Shown: positions 31,090 through 41,254 of the stretch, one piece after another | Layout: each line of letters opens with the position of its first letter | Numbering within the stretch: position 1 is the stretch's first letter | Assembly (NCBI GenBank): GCA_946902875.1 | Contig: OX336349.1 | Span: forward strand, 14,345,891 to 14,409,890 | From: Nematopogon swammerdamellus | Taxonomy: Eukaryota; Arthropoda; Insecta; Lepidoptera; Adelidae | Length of the DNA stretch: 64,000 bases | Direction of reading: 5' to 3' | Notes under the pieces: generated by a model | Database searches by the model: none | Told to the model about the DNA's origin: nothing | The model's input: only the letters and a program-made list of their open reading frames with translations | Position numbers and translations under genes: made by a program

Positions 31090-31900
31090 ATTACGAGCTT
31101 TTGCCCGCGGCTTCGCTCGCGTGAAATTCGTATTTCAAAGGAAGAAAGTAAGTAACTAAGGGCGAGCTGGGTTCAGGTAAACGATAAACCGTCTCGAAGA
31201 AAGTGAGTAACTAAAGGCGAGGCCGAAGGCGGAGTTTCGTTCAGGAAGACGATAAACCTTCTCGACGACAGTAAGTAACAATGGGCGAGGCCGAAGGCCG
31301 ACCTGCGTTCAGGAAGAGGATAAACTATCTGAGAGTGAGTAACAAAGGGCGAGGCCGAAGGCCGAGCTGCGATCAGGAAGAGGATAACCTTTTCGAAGAA
31401 AGTAAGTAACAGGTGGCGAGGCCGAAGGCCGAGCTGCGTTCAGGAAGACGATAAACCTTCTCGAAGACAGTAAGTAATTATGGGCGAGGCCGAAGGCCGA
31501 GCTGCATTCAGCAAGAGGATAACCTTTTCGAAGAAAGTAAGTAACATAGGGCGGGTCTGAAGGCCGATCTGCGTTCAGGAAGACCATAAATCTTCTCGAA
31601 GAAAGTAACTTCTTTGTTACTTTCTTTCCTCGAAAAGGTTTATCCTCTTCCTGAACGCATCTCGGGCTTCGGCCTCGCCCATAGTTACTTACTGTCTTCG
31701 AGAAGGTTTATGGTCTTCCTGAACGCAGCTCGGCCTTCGGCCTCGCCCTTTGTTATTTACATACTTCGAGAAGGTTTATAGTCTTCCCGAACGCAGCTCG
31801 GCCTTCGGCCTCGCCCTCAGTTACTTACTTTCTTTGAGTAGGTTTATCGTCTTCTTGAACGGGATTCACAAACTTTCGTGTTTATAATATTAGTAGGACG
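31090..31900. repeat. element with inverting ~67 bp minisatellite
   Basis: Left edge TTACGAGCTTTTGCCCGCGG and CTTCGCTCGCGTG; right edge CAAACTTTCGTGTTTATAAT and ATTAGTAGGA. These edges are common to a widespread arthropod non-autonomous repeat, by memory. Between them are seven direct units (GGGCGAGGCCGAAGGCCGAG, GTTCAGGAAGACGATAAAC, TTCTCGAAGAAAGTAAGTAA), then from about 31610 four inverted units. The junction is near AACTTCTTTGTTACTTTC. Long open frames within are repeat artefacts. Confidence 0.85.
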
Positions 31901-31930
31901 TATTTTGGGTAGCTTTGGAGTGAGGCCTGA

Positions 31931-32401
31931 TTTTAGAAATTATTCCCAATTATCGGATGCATGCAAGCAAATCCGAAAGCAACAGCTACTTAACAATATA
32001 TAATTTTTTGAAATGTGCTAATTAAGCCCTTTCAGTTGAAACCCAACACGGCATCATTAAAATAAAAGATTTTTTTAGGTCATCTCATCACTTTATGTCC
32101 TCTAGAGGGCGCCATATCCAATTTTATGGGTAGCCACATAGCCTATAATCAGCGGACGGTCAAGACGCATCCAACGATACTATTCGATATATATTCGATT
32201 TGTCAAATTATGATAAGTAGTTTCGAAGTTATGAGGGAACAGATGAACATACATACATACATACATACATATATACATACATACACACATACCGGTCAAA
32301 CACAAGACCTTCCTTTTCGCTTCGCCGTAGTCGGGAAAAACTAAGAGTCTGTGAACTAATATTGCGCGCATACTACACTACGTACAATATAATAAACATA
32401 C
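31931..32401 (+). repeat. array-flanking element F, copy 2
   Basis: TTTTAGAAATTATTCCCAAT through CATACTACACTACGTACAAT, matching copy 1 (28441-29018) almost throughout. The TACA run is much shorter (32248-32290). Followed immediately by the jockey-like 5' region at 32402. Confidence 0.85.
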
Positions 32402-32950
32402 GAGGTTTGGGAGGTAAAGTTGTTCGCGTCCGTGACACCTCATGGTCCTTAAGTCACACGTGCCTCCTGGGTGGTGCCAAATGAACAGCAATTAGCGTGT
32501 GGGAGATCTTCGGATCGACTGGGTTCGCCACCACACCCCGGGAGAACAATTGCACCGCCACAACAGTTCGCTGTGTTCCGATGCACTTCCCGGGGACCCA
32601 GTAGCAGGTGGGGTTGGCTGTGGTGAGGAGTAGGTCAGTGATCCCGACGCGGATTCGCCGTTCAGACGTGATGCATCGACACGGTTGACAGGGAGACCCG
32701 GTTAAACGGTTATTCCGCTGGCCGCCCGCCGGTACAGGGGCCCAATCGCGTCTAACCAACGTGAGAGTCTGCCCCGGTCAACCGGCGCATAATCCCGGAG
32801 TGGTCCGTCGTACCGGTTGGTGACCGGAGTAGGGGTCCCGGCGGCCACTTCCGGGGGGGACCGGGGGCCCTTCCGTCTTCCGTGTCGGCGCACCATTAAC
32901 CTGAGCAGTAAGCGATGAAGCTAGGGTCCACGCTTTGCCCGTGAATCACC
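32402..32950 (+). mobile_element. jockey-like retrotransposon, 5' region
   Basis: GC-rich 550 bp (GGTTTGGGAGGTAAAGTTGT to GTTTGCCCGTGAATCACC-like) directly before the endonuclease frame and after the A/T-rich element F edge. Probably 5' untranslated sequence or a decayed ORF1. I see no zinc-knuckle frame, so a deletion of ORF1 is likely. Confidence 0.5.
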
Positions 32951-34279
32951 ATGGCCACCCTTCACGCTTCCCCCCCCCCCCCCCCCCCCCCCCTCACAAC
33001 AATCATGACAGCACAACGAAGAAAAAGCAAGGTTAAATCAGCGGTGCACATCCCTACAACCATCTTTAGCGTAGATTCGACCAACGTGCGGGGGTTGCAC
33101 ACAAATTTGAATGCCGTCCACCACCATCTAGAAACGACAAAACCGGCCTTGCTTTTTCTGACGGAAACGCAAATATCTCGCCCTGCCGACACTTCTTACC
33201 TGCACTACCCCGGCTACACCCTGGAAGAAGCCTTCCGCTCGCGAACCGGGGTATGCCTGTTTGTCAGGGCGGATATTTGCTGTCGTCGCCTGCGCTGCAT
33301 TGAGGACTCTGAGCTCTCAATACTCTGTGCCCACGTGGATCTGGGGACGGTCTCGCGTGTGTACGGCTGCCTCTACAGGTCGCACTCTGGCAATGCGGAG
33401 ACAGCTCGGTTATTCGAGTACCTGAGTGGAGCGGTAGACAAAGTCCAAGAGCGGTTCCCCACCGCGGATTTGGTTCTCCTTGGAGACTTCAATGCCCATC
33501 ACGAGGCATGGCTAGGCTCCAGGAGAACTGACTTTGCGGGGAGAGCCGCCTACAACTTCGCCCTGACGCATGACCTGTCTCAACTGGTGGACCAGCCCAC
33601 CAGGCTGCCAGATATAGACGGTCATGAACCCTCTCTGCTGGATCTTCTGCTGACGACGAACCCCACTGGATATAAGGTCGCAGTGAGAGCCCCGCTGGGC
33701 TCTTCTGATCATTGTTTAGTGGAGTCCACGGTGCCATCTTCGCCTCCTCAGTCGCGTACTGGAGGAATGCGTCGAATTTGGCACTACGCGTCAGCAGATT
33801 GGGATGGTATGCGAGAACACTTCGCATCCTACCCTTGGAGAGAGATCTGCTTCAGTTCGGACGATCCGTCGCAATGTGCTAATACCGTTGCCGAGGTGGT
33901 TATGGGGGCAATGGAAATGTTTATTCCCAACGCCTCTGTCCACCTCGGTGGTAAAAGCCAGCCATGGTACAGCCGCGACTGTGCTGATGCTGTCGCAGGT
34001 AAATGCGCAGCTTATCGTGCATGGTCGCGCGCTCGTGCCGGACGTGATTCAAACGTATCCGAACTGAAGAAGGAATACAACCGCCTCTCCAGATCCTGCA
34101 AAAGGGTTATTGCCAGGGCCAAATTTGACCACAACGGCAGAATCGGCGATAGACTGAACCAACACCCAACTGGGAGCCGTGAGTTCTGGTCTCTCGCCAA
34201 ATCTGTCGAGTCGAATTACGGTAAAAAGTACGGTATTCATGTTTTCGCAACCACATGCTGTGACATTTGGCGGCGATGA
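32951..34279 (+). CDS. jockey-like non-LTR retrotransposon ORF2, endonuclease part (3'-truncated)
   Basis: 442 codons, open from ATG at 32951. It encodes an apurinic-like endonuclease, which nicks genomic DNA to start target-primed reverse transcription. Motifs: STNVRGL (Asn44), FLTETQ (Glu71), YRSHSG (141-146), LLGDFNAHH (Asp178, Asn180), SLLDLLLTTNP (Asp230) and GSSDHCLV (Asp252, His253), the expected order of catalytic residues. Residues ~280-430 match the linker before reverse transcriptase (RRIWHYASADWDGMREHF, FWSLAKSVESNYG). Similarity stops near 34222; the rest is foreign, and no YADD-containing RT follows. A Pro run at residues 8-14 is encoded by a 24-nt C tract, which could shift frame between reads. 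Full ORF2 proteins have ~900 or more residues. Likely inactive. Confidence 0.85.
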   Translation: MATLHASPPPPPPPLTTIMTAQRRKSKVKSAVHIPTTIFSVDSTNVRGLHTNLNAVHHHLETTKPALLFLTETQISRPADTSYLHYPGYTLEEAFRSRTGVCLFVRADICCRRLRCIEDSELSILCAHVDLGTVSRVYGCLYRSHSGNAETARLFEYLSGAVDKVQERFPTADLVLLGDFNAHHEAWLGSRRTDFAGRAAYNFALTHDLSQLVDQPTRLPDIDGHEPSLLDLLLTTNPTGYKVAVRAPLGSSDHCLVESTVPSSPPQSRTGGMRRIWHYASADWDGMREHFASYPWREICFSSDDPSQCANTVAEVVMGAMEMFIPNASVHLGGKSQPWYSRDCADAVAGKCAAYRAWSRARAGRDSNVSELKKEYNRLSRSCKRVIARAKFDHNGRIGDRLNQHPTGSREFWSLAKSVESNYGKKYGIHVFATTCCDIWRR

Positions 34280-34522
34280 ACGCGGCGACGTTTATTCATT
34301 TTTCTTCACTAGCTAATGGTTCTCACGAAGACTAAAAAGATATGCAAGAGGAAGAAACGGAATTGACATACTTACATGAGAAGATTAATAATCAGCTCAT
34401 AGAAAAGGTCGTTTTTATTGTAGGAGGCCAGTCTTGTCGCCACAGGTTTTATACTGGTTTTATACCGAATTATTGGTATTATTCAGTCGGCAGCTTATTG
34501 TATTTAAACCGATTTACATCTC

Positions 34523-34617
34523 TGTTGTAAAGAATAATACACCAGTATTAGGCTTTATTCAGCTTAAATAATGACATTGACATTTCATGTTATTTTCTAT
34601 GAATTATGGTTATCACA
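34523..34617 (-). other. possible start of a Ty3/gypsy 3' LTR
   Basis: On the minus strand, AGGGAGAA (purine-rich tract) is followed by TGTGATAACC at 34617, then TGAATAAAGCC (AATAAA) and TTTACAACA at 34523. Position right at the end of the pol frame fits an LTR start. 95 bp is short, the true end may be lower, and no second LTR is visible. Confidence 0.35.
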
Positions 34618-35835
34618 TTCTCCCTGAGTGGAGAAGCAAACGTAGTTGTCGAGAAACTTGGGGGCTTTAGTTAGTCTCTCGGATCGTCGTGATGCATCAG
34701 AAGAGGGGCTTGTCTGAGGTGGTTGTGTTAACGACTCTTGTGGTTCCACTATAGATTCTTCACGCTGTTCCTCCGTCAGATCTCGTTGTTCGTTACGTTG
34801 ATTGTTGTCAGGCGTTCGTGTTGTCGTTATAATATCTTCATCACACCATCCCTGTATACTGCCTCTCGGAGCCAACTGTCCATTAGACACGGTCGTTTCT
34901 TTACCATTTGTTAAGCGAACAAAGGAATAGTCAGGGTATCTAACCCTGACTATAATCTATGACTATATCTAGAAGCTCTACTTCTTCTACCAGTGGTTGA
35001 TATTTGCTTGTACGATCGTTCCGCTTCATGAAAACCGTTCCAGGAGATAGAAGCCAAGTTTGAACTGATTGTCCGTTAGGTGACCGTCTAGTGTGATGAA
35101 ACATTCTTTCGTATGGGGTCGCATTAGTGGCCGTGCAGAGTAGAGACCGAATTGAATGTAGGGCTGCAGGTAGGACATCTTTCCATTTAGCAATTTCAAT
35201 ACCTTTTGTTTTAACAGCTAATTGTATGGTCCCCACACTGTTCCATTGAGCCTCTCGACCTGTCCATTCCCTGGCGGATTGTACGGGGTTGTTCTACTCG
35301 GGGCTACATTTCTTATGTGAAGAAAAGTCTTGCTTGAGTTCAGATGACATGAAGTTACTTCCCCGATCGGAATGGGTGAATGCAGGCAGTCCAAACATAT
35401 AAAAGAGACTATTCAGGCATTTTATGATAGTTTGAGTAGTGAGGTCTGGACACGGGAAGGCGAAAGGAAAGCGCGAATACTCGTCGATGACAGTCAAGAG
35501 GTACCGATTTTTAATTAACGGTAATGGACCCTTGAAATCGAGACTGAGCCTCTCGAAAGGACTCGTGGCTTTGATCAATGTGCTTCTATACTTGTAAAAT
35601 CTTGGCTTTATTTCAGCACATATTTGGCAAGACATTGTCATTTTTCTGATTTCGTCGACAGAGTACGGCAAGTTTTTCCCGCGTATCCAATGCGTCATGC
35701 GATTCCGGGGTGACAGAGGTTTTGGTGTAATTGGAATAATTTATTAGTATTATTGATATTGGCACAGACTCGTGATAAGGCATCGGCTACAATATTTTCC
35801 TTGCCCGGTCTGTACACTAACTATGTCGTATTTAG
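34597..35835 (-). pseudogene. Ty3/gypsy retrotransposon pol remnant (RNase H end, integrase, C-terminus)
   Basis: Read on the minus strand: a GKENIVADALSRV block at the end of RNase H (about 35795), a His-His-Cys-Cys zinc region (CHPG then CQICAEIKPR), and the integrase core with ERLSLDFKGPL (first Asp) and THSDRGSNF (second Asp), in a frame open at 35294-35698. The Glu-containing GQVERLNG lies just downstream in another frame, and a third frame (34940-35236) carries the integrase C-terminus. The tail at 34597-34890 has a basic RRSERLTKAP motif. At least two frameshifts (near 35310 and 35232) and the loss of gag, protease and reverse transcriptase make it non-functional. It integrates nothing now. 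Confidence 0.85.
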
Positions 35836-35839
35836 AACA

Positions 35840-37180
35840 TGAGAGCTACGGGCACCGCGGTTGAACGGGTCGTCTATTACCAGATTTTCTTCTTGCCTTT
35901 GACTTTTATTTTCAGCATGCCTGAAGTCGAAGAATAAAATTTAAAAAGTTTTCTCAAATGCAAGATTAATAAAATGAAGATAAAGTAACTCAAATATTTG
36001 AATTTTTTTACCAATTCACATATCATTTCATAGGAAAAGTTGTACTATTTCAGATATAGAAACTAACATTTGAGGGCTAACAGTAAAAAAAACTTGTATA
36101 ATTTTTTTTTTAAACATTTTTTTTGTTGACAAATGATATTTATTCTCGACATTGAATCACCCCTTATAATTAAAAAAAAACACATCGTTAAACTATACTC
36201 TCAATGTTCTCAAATCGATCATATCCTTTTCTTGCCATATCATGTGAATCCCGTCAACGAACTTTATGAATTCAAAAATTATTTCTTATCGGCTTCTTTT
36301 CACAATATTCATATGGTTAGCGCGTTGTTTCAATTGGTTATTCCTTTTGCTGGAGCTGTAATTGATTCCTTTTCCTTTATTTCCCATTTTCATGTACGTC
36401 AAACAACCAAAGGCAACGTCAAACAGAGCGACGCGAACACACGTCCGTACGGCGCGACTGTCCGCGCTACACTGGCTGGCCGCGCGTACAACCATCTATT
36501 TTATACAATTATTTCAATGTATAGTTCAAGCAAAATTTAAAATTCGAAATTTTACAACAATAGCGTCATGCTAAATAATGCAACGAATATTTTGGTTATT
36601 TTCCTAAATCAAAATAGTGCTTGTGTAAGTAGTAAAGCGAAAAAAACGTCAAAATTAGGTGTTACTTTACGAATTTTTTTCGGATACTTATTCACACTAA
36701 TTCGAAAAATTAAAACAATGAAGTCCTAGATTTAGTTCTCAATTTAATGCTATGATTTTTTTAAGTTGTGTATTATGAAATTCTTATAACAAAACTTGAA
36801 AACGAAATTTTGAACGAAAGCATATATATATGTACAGATTTACACTACGTATCTATAACAACTAAGGGTATTGCCTTAATCATGCATGTGTTAGTTGCGT
36901 TCGCGTTTAGTTTATTCAAACAATTGGAGTTCGAATCTGAAAACAAATCTTTACTTTGACTTTCGAAGAAGCTTAACGTGACTTCAATGCTTCGGGGAGC
37001 TGACTTCTGTTTTAGTAATAAAACACCGTGCCTTAGAACTGTGGAACTCTGGTATTTAGAATTTCAACGTGGGCAATCCAGTCTCAGTCTCAGCACCGAA
37101 TATATATTGGTCTCAGTGACAAACCACGTGAAGGTCGTCCAAAACCAGCTATGATCGAGAAAATATTATATTAAAAAAAA
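35840..37180. other. no supported gene; AT-rich
   Basis: An open frame at 36133-36540 (135 codons, plus) encodes a protein I do not recognise. Its composition follows the local base bias and I see no splice or promoter context, so I do not call it. A GC-richer patch sits at 36425-36490 (CGCGAACACACGTCCGTACG). Confidence 0.35.
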
Positions 37181-37181
37181 A

Positions 37182-37565
37182 TCCTCGATAGCTCCGTGGT
37201 GCAGACAGTCAACTGTCGCTATTGAATGTTAAGCAACGCTGGGTGCGGTCAGTTCTTGGATGGGTGACCGCTGAGCGTTGGAGGCTGACGGAGGTTCGGA
37301 TTCCTCGTAAAACTGTAGGTCCCTTCCCTCCTAATCTTACTTGGTGGTAGGGTTTAACCCGCCCGGGTTGGTACCACCGCACTGAATGAAACGTCGGTCG
37401 AAACGGCTATGTAAATAGTTTGTGTTTTCCGACGAGTTCATTGTAGCCGGCACGATAAAAGGGGGAAGCACTGACATGGCACCTAGTTCACCCGGTGTTA
37501 TGGGCTGACATCACGGACGTTGTAGGTGATGTAGCCAACCGTGTCAGTTTCCATAAAAAAAAAAT
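37182..37565 (+). mobile_element. SINE-A, complete copy
   Basis: TCCTCGATAGCTCCGTGGTG (box A-like), GAATGTTAAGCAACGCTGGG, GGTCAGTTCTTGGATGGGTG (5S-like), GGAGGTTCGGATTCCTCG (box B-like), then the body (GGTAGGGTTTAACCCGCCCG, TTATGGGCTGACATCACGG) and an A tail. Same orientation and layout as 50560-50937. Confidence 0.9.
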
Positions 37566-38379
37566 AGATATGCGTCGAGTTTTATAATCACCTCCTTTTT
37601 TTTTTATTTAGGGTACCGTAGCAAGCGACGCTGGCAGGGACGTGCGAGAAGGAAATCGTTGCGGAAACCTCTATTTATGAACAACACTCGCATTTTTTTA
37701 TGTCTGATGCCAGTCCAAACACTTCCGGCGGCGTCCCTGCTGTTTTGATTGGCACTCGTTGAGTTCGGATTTCACATCTGTTTTGAGAGGACCGGGTGCT
37801 TGAAGTTTCAGTAGTTATGATTTGGAATATTAAAAGGGCAGTTAAATTTTTAGACGTTTCGCGAATTTACAAACATCGTGTACCATTACGCTATAATTTA
37901 TAACGCTATAAAGTTAGCAATACTGTCGGTACCGCCCGAATAAAAAGCTTTATATACACTGCATTCAATACCTAATTCTGATCAAACTTTTGTGACATAA
38001 AATTTATTCGTTTTCAATTAATTCGGTTCAATTGAAATTAAGGGGCAAAGAAGGTGATGAATTTTACGCAGCATTAGATGCTGTGTAGGTAAGAAGAGAA
38101 TATGTCATATTTATAGGAACAGACGAAAATAAATAAATAAGGAAAACTATATTTCTGCAAATTAAATAAATGTATACGGTTTATGAAATTGTGCAAAATT
38201 ACGGTGAAGCGTTTGACCTAGTTATACTTAATTAGTTTACATCGATAATTCCAAAATTTGGCATCTCATTCATTTGAATAAGTACGTAATTATTTATAGA
38301 TAGTCTATTAATTGATAAACCTTAACAATTCAGTTCTTGAGCTTCTAACAAAAATGGTGGTGTTCGACAAGGTGGTCAC

Positions 38380-38512
38380 CTGGGTGTCACGATGTATGCT
38401 GTATGTGGACCAGCAGCAGGGCTCCACCTGGTTGGAGTCCAGGCCCCAGAACTCCAGCTCCTCCTCGAACAAAGGTCCGCACACATTGGTAGGGTAGTGC
38501 AGTTTGCCCGTC
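38380..38512 (-). CDS. Shaw/Kv3-type K+ channel, internal exon (C-terminal half of T1)
   Basis: 133 nt exon. The translation begins [20 protein letters not shown] and goes on to [14 protein letters not shown] and HRDTQ. This is the second half of the T1 (BTB-like) tetramerisation domain, on the cytoplasmic side of the channel. It contains the complete zinc-binding signature H-X5-C-X20-C-C (His5, Cys11, Cys32, Cys33 of the exon), known in Kv2, Kv3 and Kv4 classes but not Kv1, and [15 protein letters not shown] is nearly invariant in the family. Minus-strand splice signals: GTTTTTACAG acceptor before 38512 (splitting the Arg codon of YRTG after two bases) and CAG|GTGACC donor at 38379. It ends in phase 0, matching the exon at 2982-3161. 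The [11 protein letters not shown] ending suggests Shawl over Shaw, from memory. Upstream T1 exon not found. Confidence 0.95.
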
Positions 38513-38749
38513 CTGTAAAAACGTTTCAAACATTGGTGTACATTGTTTTTTTATTGAAAGCGCGACTTGCAGCGCCGCGCCAACCATAAGATACGTGACA
38601 GATTTCAAAGAATGTACATACAGTGTGTAAATTAATATTGATAGTGGTATAAGTTATTCATGGCAGAATAAAGCACAGAAACTATCATGCACATAAATAT
38701 CACATTTCGAGAAATAGATGTAGATAGAGATATACTCGTAAAGTGACGA

Positions 38750-38851
38750 CCGAAGGGAAGCACTGACGTACCTAGTTCGCCAAGGTATTATGAGCTGACA
38801 TGATGGATGTAGTAGGTGATGTATCCAACCGTGTCAGTTTCCATAAAAAAA
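38750..38851 (+). mobile_element. SINE-A tail fragment
   Basis: GAAGGGAAGCACTGACGTAC, ATGAGCTGACATGATGGATG, CCAACCGTGTCAGTTTCC and an A tail. 5'-truncated copy. Confidence 0.8.
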
Positions 38852-38854
38852 TAC

Positions 38855-40025
38855 TTAAAAAAATATCAATGAGAAGCATTGTTACAAGTAACATAGACAT
38901 TCACGATACAAATTTAATATCTACCCACCCAACGGAATAAAGTTTATTAACTTTGACAAACAAGATAGATGGAGGCATATACATGTAATAATTCGCCATT
39001 TTATTTATTCGTAAACTCAACGGCGCCCGCATTAATCTCTAACCTACCAAACGATCTATCAAAATGTCAATTAGCAACATAAAGAGCGTTTATTTTTGTA
39101 ATCTCCTCGTCACATTTACCAAAAAGCCTGCAAAATCTACAGGTGAAGGTTAACAAAATTGGCAAACTTTTTCCCGATAAAATGGGCCATGTTGGAAAAC
39201 TGTAATTTCCACATTTTCCGCAATGTTTGTTTTGTAAAAGCGTATAGGAGCGAGCGTACTAGAGTCTGCCAAAGGGTTTGTGATCACAGAATTTGATTTT
39301 TTTTACAGTTTCTATGCTTTCATCCACATTTCTTGGTTCAGTTTTTTTCGTCCTAATGTTAAGGTGGTCGTTGCCAAGTGGTAGACTTTCTCTCTATGGC
39401 GAGAATCAGTGGTTTTGTTTGAAATCCGCTGGCTTGCACCACTATTCTTCTCATTCCGAGTTTGATAAGTTCATTTCCGTCGTCGAGACGACTTGCTTCG
39501 TGACCGTTTTCCTTTCCTCTCATACGAGTGTTTGAATTCCGGCTGTGCATCGATACGTTTTTGAATTTCTGATGGTCAATCAATCAATCCGAAGTAGGAA
39601 AGAAGAGGCTGCACGGACCTACAAATAAATTTACTGCATATCAGAAAAATTCAGTACAACCAAACACCCATGGCAGAAAAATGGGTTAGTGATGTAGCAG
39701 TGAAGCTAATGATGTAGACCGAAGTCTGGTAACAGCAGGACGCAGACGTTCGCCAGCAAATCCGCCTTAATTTCGCTTGGCAGACTCTAACATCTGCACG
39801 GTAGGTCGTTCTTCTAGTGATGACCTGAATACTGAGTGACGCCGCGACTGGCGGGCGGGACGGTGCGGCACTCGTCTGTTGATCAACCCGTGGCTTATCA
39901 GATTGTCGGTACGTGTACATTATCAACACAAACAAACCTGCGTGAGTGCTCCCGGTACGAACTTTCTAGCTAGAGAAGAACAAGTCAAAATAATAGAACT
40001 GATTAGTTATCCAATATTATTATTT
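38855..40025. other. no gene seen
   Basis: AT-rich DNA. Open frames have no family resemblance. Confidence 0.3.
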
Positions 40026-40029
40026 ATCC

Positions 40030-40115
40030 AAGACTTTTCTTTGAATTACTGGCTATACTGGACTAGAGGAGAACACGGCCGAGGGGGCTATGCGACGGTA
40101 CCACCTCATAGTGCT
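40030..40115 (-). mobile_element. SINE-B fragment
   Basis: GAATTACTGGCTATACTGG, CTAGAGGAGAACACGGCCG and GGCTATGCGACGGTACCACC are the reverse complement of the 7470-7590 part of the SINE-B element. Confidence 0.55.
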
Positions 40116-40204
40116 TGTCATATCGATTGCATACTATTTGTAACTGAAACGAAGTTTCATGTGGGCATCCTATTCATAGCCAAGTCAATAGCTTCTCCAT
40201 AGCC

Positions 40205-40385
40205 AATAGTATCGTTCGGAGGCATACTTTATTATAGTTCGATATACTATTATAGTAAGTATTTAGTTCGGTGCTACACTATAGTAATTAGTTCGATGGC
40301 ATAATATAGTATTGTTCGGTGGCATACTATTGTATTGTTCCGTGGCATAATATAGTATGGTTCGGTGGCATACAATAGTTATCTG
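40205..40385 (+). repeat. ~30 bp degenerate tandem repeat
   Basis: Variants of GTTCGGTGGCATA plus ATATAGTATT repeat six or seven times (TCGTTCGGAGGCATAC, TTGTTCGGTGGCATAC, TGTTCCGTGGCATAAT, TGGTTCGGTGGCATAC). Followed by a retroposon-like tail, GACGAATAAATAAATCATTT. Confidence 0.75.
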
Positions 40386-41254
40386 AATTGTACAATAAAG
40401 ACGGGACATGTATGTGTTCATTTATATTTTTGTGAATTATTGTTATGTGACGAATAAATAAATCATTTCATTTCATGCAACTCCCTCATTCATGTATGTG
40501 TCCTCCCTCACATATGTGTTAAGTATGAAATACATCCATAATAGTAATAGAAAACCCATACAAATTGTCGGTAGCGGCAGAAATTAGTTTCATAAGTTTT
40601 TTTTTGAGTCGTTTTCAGTGCCTATACCGCGTAACCGAAAACATTATCATAATGTGTAATAGCCGGTAAAAGCCTAAACGAACATATTTTATTTTCGTTG
40701 CCATTTTCCTTTTTTTAACTCCTACACCTACTGTCTTTTTGGCACTGTCATCGATAAGAACTCTCGCGGCTTTTTTCATCAACTATCCACGGACGGAAGT
40801 CGAGTGTCACAACCACTCCAGAAGTATTGTAGGGTGCTTCAAGAGAAGAGGAGCGCCCTGGTACCAGGTGAAAAACATACAAAGGAAAACGTGGTGAGCT
40901 GTGCGAACTAATATTTCCTCACCTACCTAACCTAATATATACATGACTGGTTCATTCACTCACCGGCTTCATTTCAGGTTCTCTCATAATCTGTTTTAAT
41001 TGACTGATAGGTACAATAACAAACAAACTATGTAGGTATGAACTGTATGAACATGAGAAAATTGTTGAGACATTTAACGTCCATCTGTGATGATGACGCA
41101 CTGAGTTCAGGAGCAGCCCAATTCAGTAGCTGTCAAATTGTACATCGTATTCGATCATCTACCAGAGGCCCGATCATGAGTTCATTTTGACAATTCGCCG
41201 ATTGTGATTTTAATTTATTTGTATTATATTTGGTAAAATTTTTGTTTTTTAAAT

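Larger units (their letters stand above)
3162..38379 (-). other. 35.2 kb intron of the Shaw-type channel gene
   Basis: Defined by the GTGACC donor after the exon at 38380-38512 and the TTGCAG acceptor before the exon at 2982-3161. The exons join in phase 0 and their order matches the channel family (DTQ followed by xTLA(V/I)LD). The intron holds most of the transposable elements listed here: mariner, jockey, gypsy, SINEs, satellite arrays. An extra exon inside it is unlikely, because the two exons already join without missing residues by my recollection of the family. Alternative exons cannot be excluded. Confidence 0.85.

Noticed and set aside
31309..31587. 92-codon minus-strand frame with internally repeated protein sequence
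   Set aside because: It only reflects the ~67 bp minisatellite units; the frame breaks with unit length changes and has no family match.
36133..36540. 135-codon plus-strand frame
   Set aside because: No recognised domain, low-GC composition equal to flanks, no splice or promoter context. Could be chance in AT-rich DNA.
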